DNA of 6,002 nucleotides from Acidobacteriota bacterium (GTDB lineage: Bacteria; Acidobacteriota; Terriglobia; UBA7540), in contig JAJYJL010000213.1 in assembly GCA_021789565.1 (NCBI GenBank), positions 1 through 6,002 of the forward strand, given 5' to 3'. The notes beneath the pieces were generated by a model. That model made no database searches. It was not told the origin of the DNA and worked only from the letters and a program-made list of their open reading frames with translations. The position numbers and the translations under genes are program-made. Below, one piece after another: positions 1-5,200 of this stretch (position 1 is the first letter of the stretch; each line of letters starts with the position of its first letter).

Positions 1-10
1 GGCTAAAGCC
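1..10. repeat. Short palindrome GGC-TAAA-GCC at the window edge
   Basis: The first ten bases form a 3-bp stem around a TAAA loop, the same loop as in the first CACGAC palindrome at 35-50. It may be the right half of a related palindromic element cut by the window edge. The arms are too short to be sure. Confidence 0.3.
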
Positions 11-34
11 GCGTTTAAAGGGATGCGTTTACGG

Positions 35-234
35 CACGACTAAAGTCGTGCCCTTTCTCCTCGGAGGGTTGGTTTCACGTTTTTGTCAAAGGCCACGACT
101 AATGTCGTGTCCTTTCTCTTCGGAGGATTGATTTCGCGTTTTTGTCAAAGGCCACGACTAATGTCGTGTCCTTTCTCTTCGGAGGGTTGGTTTCACGTTT
201 TTGTCAAAGGCCGCGACTGAAGTCGTGCCCTTTC
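35..234. repeat. 59-bp tandem repeat with palindromic core (three full copies, one partial)
   Basis: Copies begin at 35, 94, 153 and 212, an exact 59-bp period. The fourth stops after about 23 bases (212-234). Each unit starts with a 16-bp inverted repeat, CACGAC-N4-GTCGTG, with loop TAAA, TAAT or TGAA. It continues with a CTTTCTC-CGGAGG-TTG segment and a TTTTTGTCAAAGGC tail. Copy 1 extends its stem to GGCACGAC/GTCGTGCC. Copy 4 has CGCGAC in the left arm, which keeps pairing through a G-T wobble. Copies 2 and 3 differ at three positions, as do copies 1 and 3. The array lies just past the stop of the export gene on the minus strand. It could act as a terminator or mRNA-stabilising structure, or be a passive dispersed repeat. 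I recall similar palindromes from acidobacterial genomes; that is memory, not a search. Confidence 0.93.
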
Positions 235-269
235 ACTGAGCCCTGCTGCTTCATGAATAATCCCCGGGA

Positions 270-1427
270 CTAATAATGCCCCCAGACCACAATGCCGGTG
301 GCAATCTGCATGGCGGCCTCGGCGCCGCGGCGCAAGGCGCGTTTGGAAGCGCTGTCGGGGATGAACAGAATGTCGTTGGCCTCCAGGCCGGGATCGGAGA
401 CGTGGCCGGAGAGGATGAGCTTGAGATTGACGGGAATCTCTTCGCGCCCCGCCGGAAACTGCCGTCCCCGGCGGATGATCATGGCTTTCTTTTGGAGCGC
501 CGTGGGCTTCAACCCTTCGCCCAGGGCCACGGCCTGCAGCACCGTCATGCCCTCGCCGCCGTTGCTGATGGGGAAGCCGCCGGGACGCTGGACGGCGCCC
601 ACAACGTACACCACGCCGGCGCGCTGCACGGTGACTTTGTCTCCCGGGTAGATGGTGGGGTTGAGGCTGGGGTCGCCCGTGGCCAGCAGCTTTTGCAGAT
701 CGACCCTGATGGCGCCTTCGGCCGGCAGAACGCCGGAACCACCGGTAAGCCACGAAGTCGCCGTGGCCTCGTCGTGACGGGTGATGATGGCCGTGCCGCC
801 GGCGTCCGGAGCAAGGCCCCCCGCCTGCGAAAGGACGTCGAGCAAAGTGGTGGGTCCCAGAACGGGGTAGATCTGCGGGGCCCGGACGGCGCCTGCCACC
901 GCCACGGCGTGCGCCGGCGATGATTTGACGCTCACCACCACGTGCGGGCGGTCCACCAGCTCGGCGGCGTGCAGCCGCTGCGAGATGACGGCTGACAACT
1001 GGTTGAGCGTGAGCCCCTCGGCCTTGACGGGCAAGGCCAGCAAGGGGATGGTGATGGTGCCGTCAGTGGCCACCCGGTAGTCCCGGCTCAACTGGGGAAC
1101 GTCAACTACGTAAATGTCGAGCACGTCATCATCAGCAATCAGGTACTCCGCGTTGGCGGAAGCGTCCGGCGCCAGGGATGTCCGCCGCGACGCGGCCCCG
1201 TCAGCCGGCGTTTTGCTGGTTGAAACAGGGGCCTGGCTGTGGAGGCGCAGCGGAAAACACAAGCATAAAATCGCCAGCAACAGCCAGGCCCCTGTGGGGG
1301 TTGGGCGGCTAGTTGAGGCTTGCCGCCAGGCGGGCCCTTCCATGGTCATTGGCACGAGAGCGGCGGTTGCCGGCCGTGCAGGATGGGTGAAACCTCTCAG
1401 CAGATTTTTACGCGCGCGCATCAGCAT
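270..1427 (-). CDS. Wza-like polysaccharide export protein with SLBB segments
   Basis: Likely a periplasmic or outer-membrane polysaccharide export protein of the OPX (Wza/Poly_export) family, 385 residues from this start. A long basic N-terminus precedes a hydrophobic signal core near residues 47-58 (WLLLAILCLCF), then HSQAP as a possible cleavage region; no good lipobox is seen. The Poly_export domain begins near residue 94 with EYLIADDDVLDIYV and runs to about 167. Two SLBB-like segments follow: HAVAVAGAVRAPQIY (from about 173) and VVYVVGAVQRPGGFPI (from about 272). The C-terminus has the typical LEANDILFIPDSA motif, then a RRGAEAA...VVWGHY tail. The reading frame is open far upstream, but that part overlaps upxY and reads as low-complexity Arg/Ser/Trp, so it was excluded. 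Start chosen at 1427, after an AAAGG; 1421 (same site) and 1349 (weak ribosome site) are alternatives. It overlaps the upxY end by 20 bases, suggesting translational coupling. Confidence 0.9.
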   Translation of the reverse strand: MLMRARKNLLRGFTHPARPATAALVPMTMEGPAWRQASTSRPTPTGAWLLLAILCLCFPLRLHSQAPVSTSKTPADGAASRRTSLAPDASANAEYLIADDDVLDIYVVDVPQLSRDYRVATDGTITIPLLALPVKAEGLTLNQLSAVISQRLHAAELVDRPHVVVSVKSSPAHAVAVAGAVRAPQIYPVLGPTTLLDVLSQAGGLAPDAGGTAIITRHDEATATSWLTGGSGVLPAEGAIRVDLQKLLATGDPSLNPTIYPGDKVTVQRAGVVYVVGAVQRPGGFPISNGGEGMTVLQAVALGEGLKPTALQKKAMIIRRGRQFPAGREEIPVNLKLILSGHVSDPGLEANDILFIPDSASKRALRRGAEAAMQIATGIVVWGHY

Positions 1428-2007
1428 GGAGCCTTTCACCGTGCGGCACAGCCCAATGAATTTTACCCGGTGAACGGACCCGCTCCACCGCGGAAACATC
1501 CACCTCCACCGCAGCCGCCTGCCCCAGCAGTTCAACCGTGAGGACCAGCCGGCTGAAATTCTTCTTCCTGACCAGAATTCCTTCGATTCCAGAGAGCGGT
1601 CCGGACCTGACTCTGACGCGGTCGCCACGGTGAATAAAGGGGTGCGGCTCGATTTTGACGCACCTTTCCACCGCCTGGCGGATGCTGTCAATCTCACCCG
1701 GGGCAATAACTGCGGGATGTCCGGCGGAGCAGACAAAACCGTGAAGGCCCGGCGTGGTCACAATATCCAGGTAACGGCGCGCTCCGCCCTGAATAAAGAC
1801 GTAGCAGGGAAACAGGGGAAGATGGATGATTTGGGTCCTGTCTTTCCATTGCCGCGGGGCGGAATAAAGCGGCAGAAAAACTGTAAAACCTTTCGCCGTC
1901 AAGGTCCGGGCAATTGATTTCTCATGGTGGTGGCGGGTATAAAGCGCATGCCAGCCCTGGTCCGGCTGGCCCTGCGTTTTTTCATTCCGGCCGCGGTCTA
2001 TAAGCAT
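1408..2007 (-). CDS. UpxY/RfaH-like NusG paralogue (transcription antiterminator)
   Basis: A specialised NusG paralogue expected to bind elongating RNA polymerase and promote read-through of a long polysaccharide operon. From the ATG at 2007 it is 199 residues. The NGN domain begins with GWHALYTRHHHEKSIAR (about residues 18-34) and includes FLPLYSAPRQWKDRT and LPLFPCYVFI. The C-terminal KOW-type segment starts at GDRVRVRSGPLSGIEGILV (about residue 128) and continues through RLVLTVELLGQAAAVEVD, with a short basic tail. A GTG at 2025 in the same frame would add six residues. The ATG is preferred because GGAG lies four bases before it, while the nearest purine-rich site before the GTG is about 14 bases away. 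It sits directly upstream of the export gene, as UpxY genes do in capsule and exopolysaccharide loci. The exact target operon and recruitment signal are not proven here. Confidence 0.92.
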   Translation of the reverse strand: MLIDRGRNEKTQGQPDQGWHALYTRHHHEKSIARTLTAKGFTVFLPLYSAPRQWKDRTQIIHLPLFPCYVFIQGGARRYLDIVTTPGLHGFVCSAGHPAVIAPGEIDSIRQAVERCVKIEPHPFIHRGDRVRVRSGPLSGIEGILVRKKNFSRLVLTVELLGQAAAVEVDVSAVERVRSPGKIHWAVPHGERLHADARA

Positions 2008-2130
2008 GAGGCTCCGCCCTGTCACTCACAGGACAACTGCTCCTGTAAGTCGTTACGCTGGCTTGGCAGTTGAAAGCAGCGAGGGTGAGCCTTGCAGTAA
2101 AACGTGGATAGCCCACCAGCGGCCTTCACC

Positions 2131-2140
2131 GGCTACCACC
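2131..2140 (-). promoter_or_regulatory. Possible ops-like element in the upxY leader
   Basis: On the minus strand this reads GGTGGTAGCC. It matches the enterobacterial ops core GGCGGTAGC at eight of nine positions, with C3 replaced by T. In ops the non-template strand folds a tiny hairpin that recruits RfaH; here the equivalent pairs would be G-C and a T-G wobble around the same GGTA loop. The site lies about 125 bases upstream of a gene for an RfaH/UpxY-type NusG paralogue, which gives the match some meaning. A ten-base match in 6 kb can arise by chance, and UpxY proteins are not known to need ops, so this stays speculative. Confidence 0.3.
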
Positions 2141-2174
2141 TGTTGCGAACCTTTTGAAAATGGGAAGAAGGACC

Positions 2175-2204
2175 TACCCGGAGGTTCGCAGCGCAATCCG
2201 GGTA
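2175..2204 (-). repeat. Hairpin, 7-bp perfect stem, upxY leader
   Basis: TACCCGG (2175-2181) and CCGGGTA (2198-2204) are perfect inverted arms around a 16-base loop. The loop itself can form a small TTCGC/GCG-C-AA pairing. No U-run follows on either strand, so it is not a standard terminator. It would lie in the untranslated leader of upxY. Confidence 0.55.
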
Positions 2205-2515
2205 CATCCGCACTGAATCAAGGTCCGGTGGTCCAGGTTTCCGGGCACGGCTGGTGGATGCACAAGGTCAAGACGGGAGGTTGCAAGGTGATTGTTGTTG
2301 CGCTCTCGAATACACTCTGCCCCCATCAAGGTTTTGATCTGGCTCCGGCAGGTGCTCGCACCGTTTCCCTTTTCCGCAATTAAAACAGATCCAGGGCAAC
2401 TAACATTCCGCTCAGTCCTAAACAAGCTGACACGGGCTCGTCAACTCCTTTGATATAGTGTGCGCTGACATTAACTTTTGCTGAACGCACCCTATCGAAT
2501 CTTCCCCTTGAGCGC

Positions 2516-2535
2516 AATCCCCCAAAGGGGGGATT
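2516..2535 (-). repeat. Hairpin AATCCCCC/GGGGGATT
   Basis: Two perfect 8-bp arms (2516-2523 and 2528-2535) enclose a four-base loop. A GCG/CGC pair further out could extend the stem across a bulge. There is no U-tract on either side. It could be an operator, a pause or attenuation structure in the upxY leader, or the end of the luxR transcript. Confidence 0.6.
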
Positions 2536-2619
2536 TGGTTCGCATTTCAGGGTGATTTTGTGGGGATAAGCGGGCCTGGAAAGTCCATTGCGGAACCAGG
2601 ATGGGCGGCGAAACCATCT

Positions 2620-2649
2620 ATCCGGGAAAGCTCACGCTTCCACCCGGAT
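2620..2649 (-). repeat. Nested hairpin ATCCGGG/CCCGGAT
   Basis: Perfect 7-bp arms at 2620-2626 and 2643-2649 surround a 16-base loop. That loop contains a second perfect hairpin, AAGC-TCAC-GCTT (2628-2639). It lies about 70 bases past the luxR stop in the direction of transcription. It may shape the luxR mRNA end; no U-run follows, so intrinsic termination is doubtful. Confidence 0.6.
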
Positions 2650-2680
2650 CAACATTCCAACGCTCCATAAAAGAGTGGAA

Positions 2681-2708
2681 GCCTGGTGATTCACTTCTCC
2701 TGCCAGGC
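2681..2708 (-). terminator. Weak candidate terminator after luxR
   Basis: GCCTGG (2681-2686) and CCAGGC (2703-2708) form a 6-bp stem with a 16-base loop, 14 bases beyond the luxR stop. Reading the minus strand, the stem is followed by TTCCACTCTTTTAT, a broken T-rich stretch. The stem is short and the T-run is interrupted, so termination would be leaky at best. Confidence 0.3.
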
Positions 2709-2721
2709 CCTTGTGCGGGAC

Positions 2722-3387
2722 TTACCGGGAGGGTACATCCGCACGGTTCTTCACCGGAGCGCCCTGCTTGTCCAGAGGGTGAACGGACTCAAAGTAGCGG
2801 AAAATAGCGTCCCTGCGGCCATTGATCTTCAGCTTCCGGTAGATCGACTTGACGTGCAACTTGGCAGTCTCCTGGCTGATGTTGAGCCGGGCGGAAATTT
2901 CCTTATTGCGGAAACCGTTGGCCATAAAGCCCAACACTTCCCACTCCCGCGGCGTCAGTTCTTCAGGAACCTCCAGGCCCTGCTCGTGCTTCTCCTCGAG
3001 GCCCTTCATAACCGATTGCTGGGGCCTCCACCGCTCGCCCTGTGCCACGGAGTTGAGGGCCATCTGGAAAACCATCGGGCTTTGCTTTGTTGAAAGGCAA
3101 CCCCAGATTCCAAGCTCGAATGCGCGGGCGTAAAATGAGCTGTCAAGATCATCCACCAGAACCACCACTTTGGCAGCAAGTCCGAGAGGTATAAGATCGG
3201 GCCATGAGTCCAGTCCCTGTTCGCACAAATCCACAATCAGCATCTCAGCCTGAGAGAGTTTAATCTCATCAAGACATTCGCGGAGGTCCCCTCCTTCCAT
3301 TACAACCAGAGCAGCCCCGGTGCTGGCGAGAAAAGTCGCAAGAGCCCTTCTGATCAGGACCCGCGGGCTTATGATCCCCAACTTCAT
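2722..3387 (-). CDS. LuxR/NarL-type response-regulator-like transcription factor
   Basis: A 221-residue cytoplasmic DNA-binding regulator. Residues 1-120 have the alternating strand/helix pattern of a receiver domain. MLIVDLCE places Asp53 at the phospho-acceptor site and Lys101 (LSTKQSP) at the conserved lysine. The acidic pair normally found after the first strand is missing: here it is IISPRV (residues 5-10), and the usual Ser/Thr after the fourth strand is Val/Asp. Residues about 142-200 form a GerE/LuxR helix-turn-helix: ELTPREWEVLGFMANG, then NKEISARLNISQETAKLHVKSIYRKL. The ATG at 3387 has a strong AAGGAGG about seven bases upstream. No histidine kinase is adjacent. The gene lies upstream of upxY and the export gene in the same orientation, so it probably regulates that exopolysaccharide locus. 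The degenerate pocket suggests phosphorylation-independent action; that is inference. Confidence 0.92.
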   Translation of the reverse strand: MKLGIISPRVLIRRALATFLASTGAALVVMEGGDLRECLDEIKLSQAEMLIVDLCEQGLDSWPDLIPLGLAAKVVVLVDDLDSSFYARAFELGIWGCLSTKQSPMVFQMALNSVAQGERWRPQQSVMKGLEEKHEQGLEVPEELTPREWEVLGFMANGFRNKEISARLNISQETAKLHVKSIYRKLKINGRRDAIFRYFESVHPLDKQGAPVKNRADVPSR

Positions 3388-3437
3388 TAGAATTCCTCCT
3401 TCCGGCGTTTGTGGATGGTTCGGTAGGAAGGGGGTTC

Positions 3438-3482
3438 ACAATTCCTGCGCCGCAATGCCGGGATGGAGTGAGAGTGAATTGT
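3438..3482. repeat. Inverted repeat ACAATTC...GAATTGT upstream of luxR
   Basis: Perfect 7-bp arms at 3438-3444 and 3476-3482 are separated by 31 bases. TTCAC/GTGAA pairs (3435-3439, 3474-3478) partly overlap the arms. One arm covers the candidate luxR -10, the position expected of an autoregulatory operator. Binding by the LuxR protein itself is a guess. Confidence 0.4.
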
Positions 3483-3483
3483 A
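3478..3483 (-). promoter_or_regulatory. Likely -10 box of luxR
   Basis: The minus strand reads TACAAT, five of six matches to TATAAT. It lies about 90 bases upstream of the luxR start codon. No good TTGACA-like -35 is present at 16-18 bases, so the promoter may depend on an activator or another sigma factor. It overlaps one arm of the inverted repeat 3438-3482. Confidence 0.35.
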
Positions 3484-3842
3484 CTGAGAGAAAAGGTGCG
3501 GGTTTTTACAATCGCGGTCACAAAGAGTCCCCCTCCAGGCCCCTATGTATCGCCGCCCAACGGTTACTCTGTAGTAGGTAATGACGCTATATTTAACACC
3601 ATTATTGGCACTATATTACGTACTATTGTAGTAGAAGTTATGGCCGAAGTCAAAGGTTTTTTAATGATTTCTTTTTCACTTTTCTCAGAAATTCCTGTGG
3701 GCACGCTCACCCGAGTCCTGGCGCCACTGTGCGTGGTTACGAGCTAAAAACTCCGGAAAAGATCATTTGCGGAAATCCACAACAACGGCGCTCGCCGCCG
3801 GCAACTGGAGCAGGAAATTTTCTCCCCGGCGCTCCACAGTTT

Positions 3843-3886
3843 GTGCCGGCCCCGGCGCCCAGTGGCCGGGCGGAGAGGCCGGGCAC
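3843..3886 (+). repeat. GC-rich nested hairpin upstream of tetR
   Basis: An inner stem CCCGGC/GCCGGG (3851-3856, 3865-3870) lies inside outer arms GTGCCGGCC and GGCCGGGCAC (3843-3851, 3877-3886) that pair with a single bulged G. There is no T-run after it, so it is not a typical terminator. It ends about 90 bases before tetR and might lie in its leader or just upstream of its promoter. Confidence 0.4.
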
Positions 3887-3936
3887 GGCTGGCCAAAATT
3901 AACTGCGCGCATTCCCGCAGCCCGCCCGCTCTATGG

Positions 3937-3942
3937 TAGACT
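3937..3942 (+). promoter_or_regulatory. Weak candidate -10 for tetR
   Basis: TAGACT (four of six matches to TATAAT) lies 31 bases upstream of the tetR ATG and is followed by a GC-rich discriminator. TATGGT at 3932-3937 is an overlapping alternative. No matching -35 hexamer is visible for either. Confidence 0.22.
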
Positions 3943-3973
3943 GACGGCGCAATAACTGGAAGGGGTGGTTTCT

Positions 3974-4612
3974 ATGGCCGAAACTCCTGACCCCAAACAA
4001 AAGCTTCGGGAAATCTGCCGCATTGCCGCGCGCGTCTTTTATGAAAAAGGCTACGACGGCGCCTCAATGCAGGAGATCGCGGAGGCCGTCAAGCTCACCA
4101 AGGCCGGACTCTATCATCACGTGGGCAGCAAAGACCGGCTGCTGTTTGAGATCATGAACTACGGCATGGATATCCTCGACGAGAGCGTTCTTGAAAAGGT
4201 GAAATCGATCGAGGACCCGAAGGAGAAACTTCGCCAGACCATCATCGGACACATCGATCTGGTGGTCCGCGCCCGCGATCAGGAAATCACCGTGATCCTG
4301 CACGAAAACCGCTCGCTGAAGGGCGCGCTTCGCAAGAAGATTAATGCGCGCAAGAAAGCCTACATCCACTATCTCGAGGACCTGATTTCCCAGGTCCAGG
4401 ACCAGTCCGGCCACGAACGCCTGATTTCACCCGCCCTGGCCGCCTTCAACCTTCTGGGCATTATCAACTGGCTCTACCAGTGGTACCATCCCGACGGCCC
4501 CATCCCGCAGGAAGAATTGACCCAGGGCTGCGTAGAATTCTTTTTCCGGGGATTGATGGGCAGCCCCCAGACTTCTCCGCCCCGGCCGGAAGATCATAAT
4601 CCCTTTGTCTAA
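3974..4612 (+). CDS. TetR/AcrR family transcriptional regulator
   Basis: A 212-residue repressor of the TetR family, acting as a DNA-binding dimer. The N-terminal helix-turn-helix spans about residues 9-55: KLREICRIAARVFYEKGYDG, then MQEIAEAVKLTKAGLYHHVGSKDRLLFEI, a textbook match. The C-terminal ligand/dimer domain (about 60-195) is all-helical and includes LLGIINWLYQWYHPDGPI, a pattern I associate with TetR regulators of acyl-CoA or lipid metabolism such as the KstR2 type; that assignment is tentative. The ATG at 3974 follows GAAGGGG at a spacing of eight. An in-frame GTG at 3965 would add three residues but would place the start inside this ribosome site. No target gene is adjacent: upstream is the divergent luxR region, downstream a toxin-antitoxin module. 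It may regulate itself or distant genes. Confidence 0.93.
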   Translation: MAETPDPKQKLREICRIAARVFYEKGYDGASMQEIAEAVKLTKAGLYHHVGSKDRLLFEIMNYGMDILDESVLEKVKSIEDPKEKLRQTIIGHIDLVVRARDQEITVILHENRSLKGALRKKINARKKAYIHYLEDLISQVQDQSGHERLISPALAAFNLLGIINWLYQWYHPDGPIPQEELTQGCVEFFFRGLMGSPQTSPPRPEDHNPFV

Positions 4613-4613
4613 C

Positions 4614-4641
4614 GGTGGTTCGATTCCGCTCTCCCGCGCCG
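4614..4641 (+). other. tRNA 3'-end-like fragment (T-arm plus acceptor strand)
   Basis: GGTGG-TTCGATT-CCGCT (4614-4630) folds as a 5-bp T-arm (with two G-T wobbles) around a canonical seven-base T-loop. It is followed directly by CTCCCGC (4631-4637), which equals the 3' acceptor strand of a GCGGGAG-type glycine tRNA, then G-CCG where NCCA would be expected. No matching GCGGGAG acceptor 5' strand or anticodon arm lies upstream, because that stretch is the tetR coding end. It is therefore not a tRNA gene. It may be a leftover attachment-site copy, or chance. Confidence 0.35.
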
Positions 4642-4663
4642 ATGCCGTCATTGGATACTCTCC

Positions 4664-4732
4664 TGACTTGATCCACGGCTAAGTCACTATTGACCAGTAA
4701 CTTGAGAGCAAATGGTCCAAAGTCTTGACTTT
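4664..4732. promoter_or_regulatory. Cluster of AAGTC/GACTT half-sites (candidate antitoxin operator)
   Basis: Four half-sites occur in under 70 bases: GACTT at 4665-4669, AAGTC at 4681-4685, AAGTC at 4720-4724 and GACTT at 4727-4731. The first pair forms TGACTT-N11-AAGTCA. The second forms a perfect 14-bp palindrome, AAAGTC-TT-GACTTT (4719-4732), that overlaps the -35 box. Ribbon-helix-helix antitoxins commonly bind such paired half-sites at their own promoters, so autoregulation is the obvious hypothesis. Confidence 0.5.
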
Positions 4733-4754
4733 TTCCGGCATGAAAGCATACGAT
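4725..4754 (+). promoter_or_regulatory. Promoter of the toxin-antitoxin module
   Basis: TTGACT (-35, 4725-4730; five of six) and TACGAT (-10, 4749-4754; four of six) are 18 bases apart. The predicted start of transcription lies about 60 bases before the antitoxin ATG. CCGGCA (4735-4740) and TGCCGG (4770-4775) form a further inverted repeat flanking the -10. Confidence 0.5.
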
Positions 4755-4819
4755 ATCAGGTAGAGATAGTGCCGGTTTTCTGCATATAGATGACCTGGAA
4801 TAAGCCGAAAAGAGGTAAT

Positions 4820-5191
4820 ATGCGTAAAAAGAGCAAGACCCCGACCGCCCCATTTCGCGCCGATCTTCCCCTGCCTGAAGCGGCCTTTGTAGAATCCGTC
4901 AAGGCGGAGCTTGGGGTCAACAGCAATGCTAAGCTACTTACAGAAGCCGCAACAATCGTTAAATGGGTATTGGGGGAAAGGCAGGCCGGGCGAAAAATTG
5001 TCAGCATCAGTGATAATACTCCCATGCGCGAACTCGCCTCCGCTGTTGTAGAATGTGCGGCGTTCGCACACGTACCTCCCTACGCTGAACTGCAATGGAC
5101 ACCGAAGCAACTTCATCGAATCCATGAAGTGCTTTCGAACAATCCCGAGGAACCGTCTCCCAGCTTGATAAAGGCGCTCTCTGGCTCTTAG
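4820..5191 (+). CDS. Putative antitoxin with ribbon-helix-helix-like N-terminus
   Basis: A 123-residue protein preceding a GNAT toxin, so probably its antitoxin and autorepressor. Residues 13-52 fit a ribbon-helix-helix layout: a short strand (RADLPL), helix A (PEAAFVESVKAELG), turn VNSN, helix B (AKLLTEAATIVKWVLGER), then the GRKIVSIS extension seen in some such proteins. Residues 68-123 (from PMRELASAVVEC) are a separate C-terminal part that would contact the toxin. It is longer than the common DUF1778 antitoxins of GNAT modules (about 90 residues) and I see no DUF1778 signature. The ATG at 4820 is chosen because AGAGG lies about five bases upstream. An in-frame ATG at 4790 would add ten residues but has no ribosome site. 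Nine bases separate its stop from the toxin start, as expected of an operon. The function is inferred mainly from context. Confidence 0.75.
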   Translation: MRKKSKTPTAPFRADLPLPEAAFVESVKAELGVNSNAKLLTEAATIVKWVLGERQAGRKIVSISDNTPMRELASAVVECAAFAHVPPYAELQWTPKQLHRIHEVLSNNPEEPSPSLIKALSGS

Positions 5192-5200
5192 AGGGGACAC

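Larger units (their letters stand above)
2026..2721 (-). other. Non-coding leader/intergenic region between luxR and upxY
   Basis: Nearly 700 bases with no convincing gene on either strand. Short open frames exist, but none has recognisable domains or a good ribosome site. The stretch contains three clear hairpins (2175-2204, 2516-2535, 2620-2649), an ops-like motif (2131-2140) and a 14-bp sequence shared with the luxR 3' end. It also holds a weak possible minus-strand -35 TTGACG at 2437-2442 with only a poor -10 18 bases on (TAGGAC). The length and structure suggest a long structured 5' leader for upxY, and perhaps the end of the luxR transcript. I did not recognise a known riboswitch; in particular, the conserved GEMM c-di-GMP motifs are absent. 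Confidence 0.6.
3388..3973. other. Divergent intergenic region luxR / tetR
   Basis: About 590 bases between two divergently transcribed regulators. From left to right it holds the luxR ribosome site and leader, an inverted repeat around a likely luxR -10, an AT-rich island at about 3570-3640 with repeated short motifs, and a GC-rich nested hairpin at 3843-3886. An 83-codon frame at 3496-3747 with a GTG start has no plausible ribosome site and no recognisable domain; I do not call it a gene. Confidence 0.6.

Noticed and set aside
35..234. CRISPR array
   Set aside because: The whole 59-bp unit repeats, with near-identical sequence between palindromes; there are no unique spacers.
1428..1736. 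Open upstream extension of the export protein frame (to 488 residues)
   Set aside because: It overlaps upxY in another frame, reads as Arg/Ser/Trp-rich without domain character, and would place the signal peptide about 150 residues into the protein.
2006..2383. 125-codon plus-strand frame in the upxY leader
   Set aside because: No recognisable domain; its start overlaps the upxY start on the opposite strand, and the stretch is better explained as a structured leader.
2174..2425. 83-codon minus-strand frame in the leader
   Set aside because: It needs a TTG start with no ribosome site, has no domain, and spans a hairpin and the luxR-like repeat.
2026..2721. GEMM (c-di-GMP) riboswitch ahead of the exopolysaccharide genes
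   Set aside because: The conserved CACGCAAAGGGCAAACC-type and GCCTCCGGCC-type motifs are not present.
3496..3747. 83-codon plus-strand frame upstream of tetR
   Set aside because: GTG start without a proper ribosome site, no domain, and it crosses the AT-rich repeat region; the apparent hydrophobicity follows from AT-rich codons.
4614..4641. Complete tRNA gene
   Set aside because: There is no matching acceptor 5' strand, D-arm or anticodon arm upstream; that DNA encodes the TetR C-terminus.
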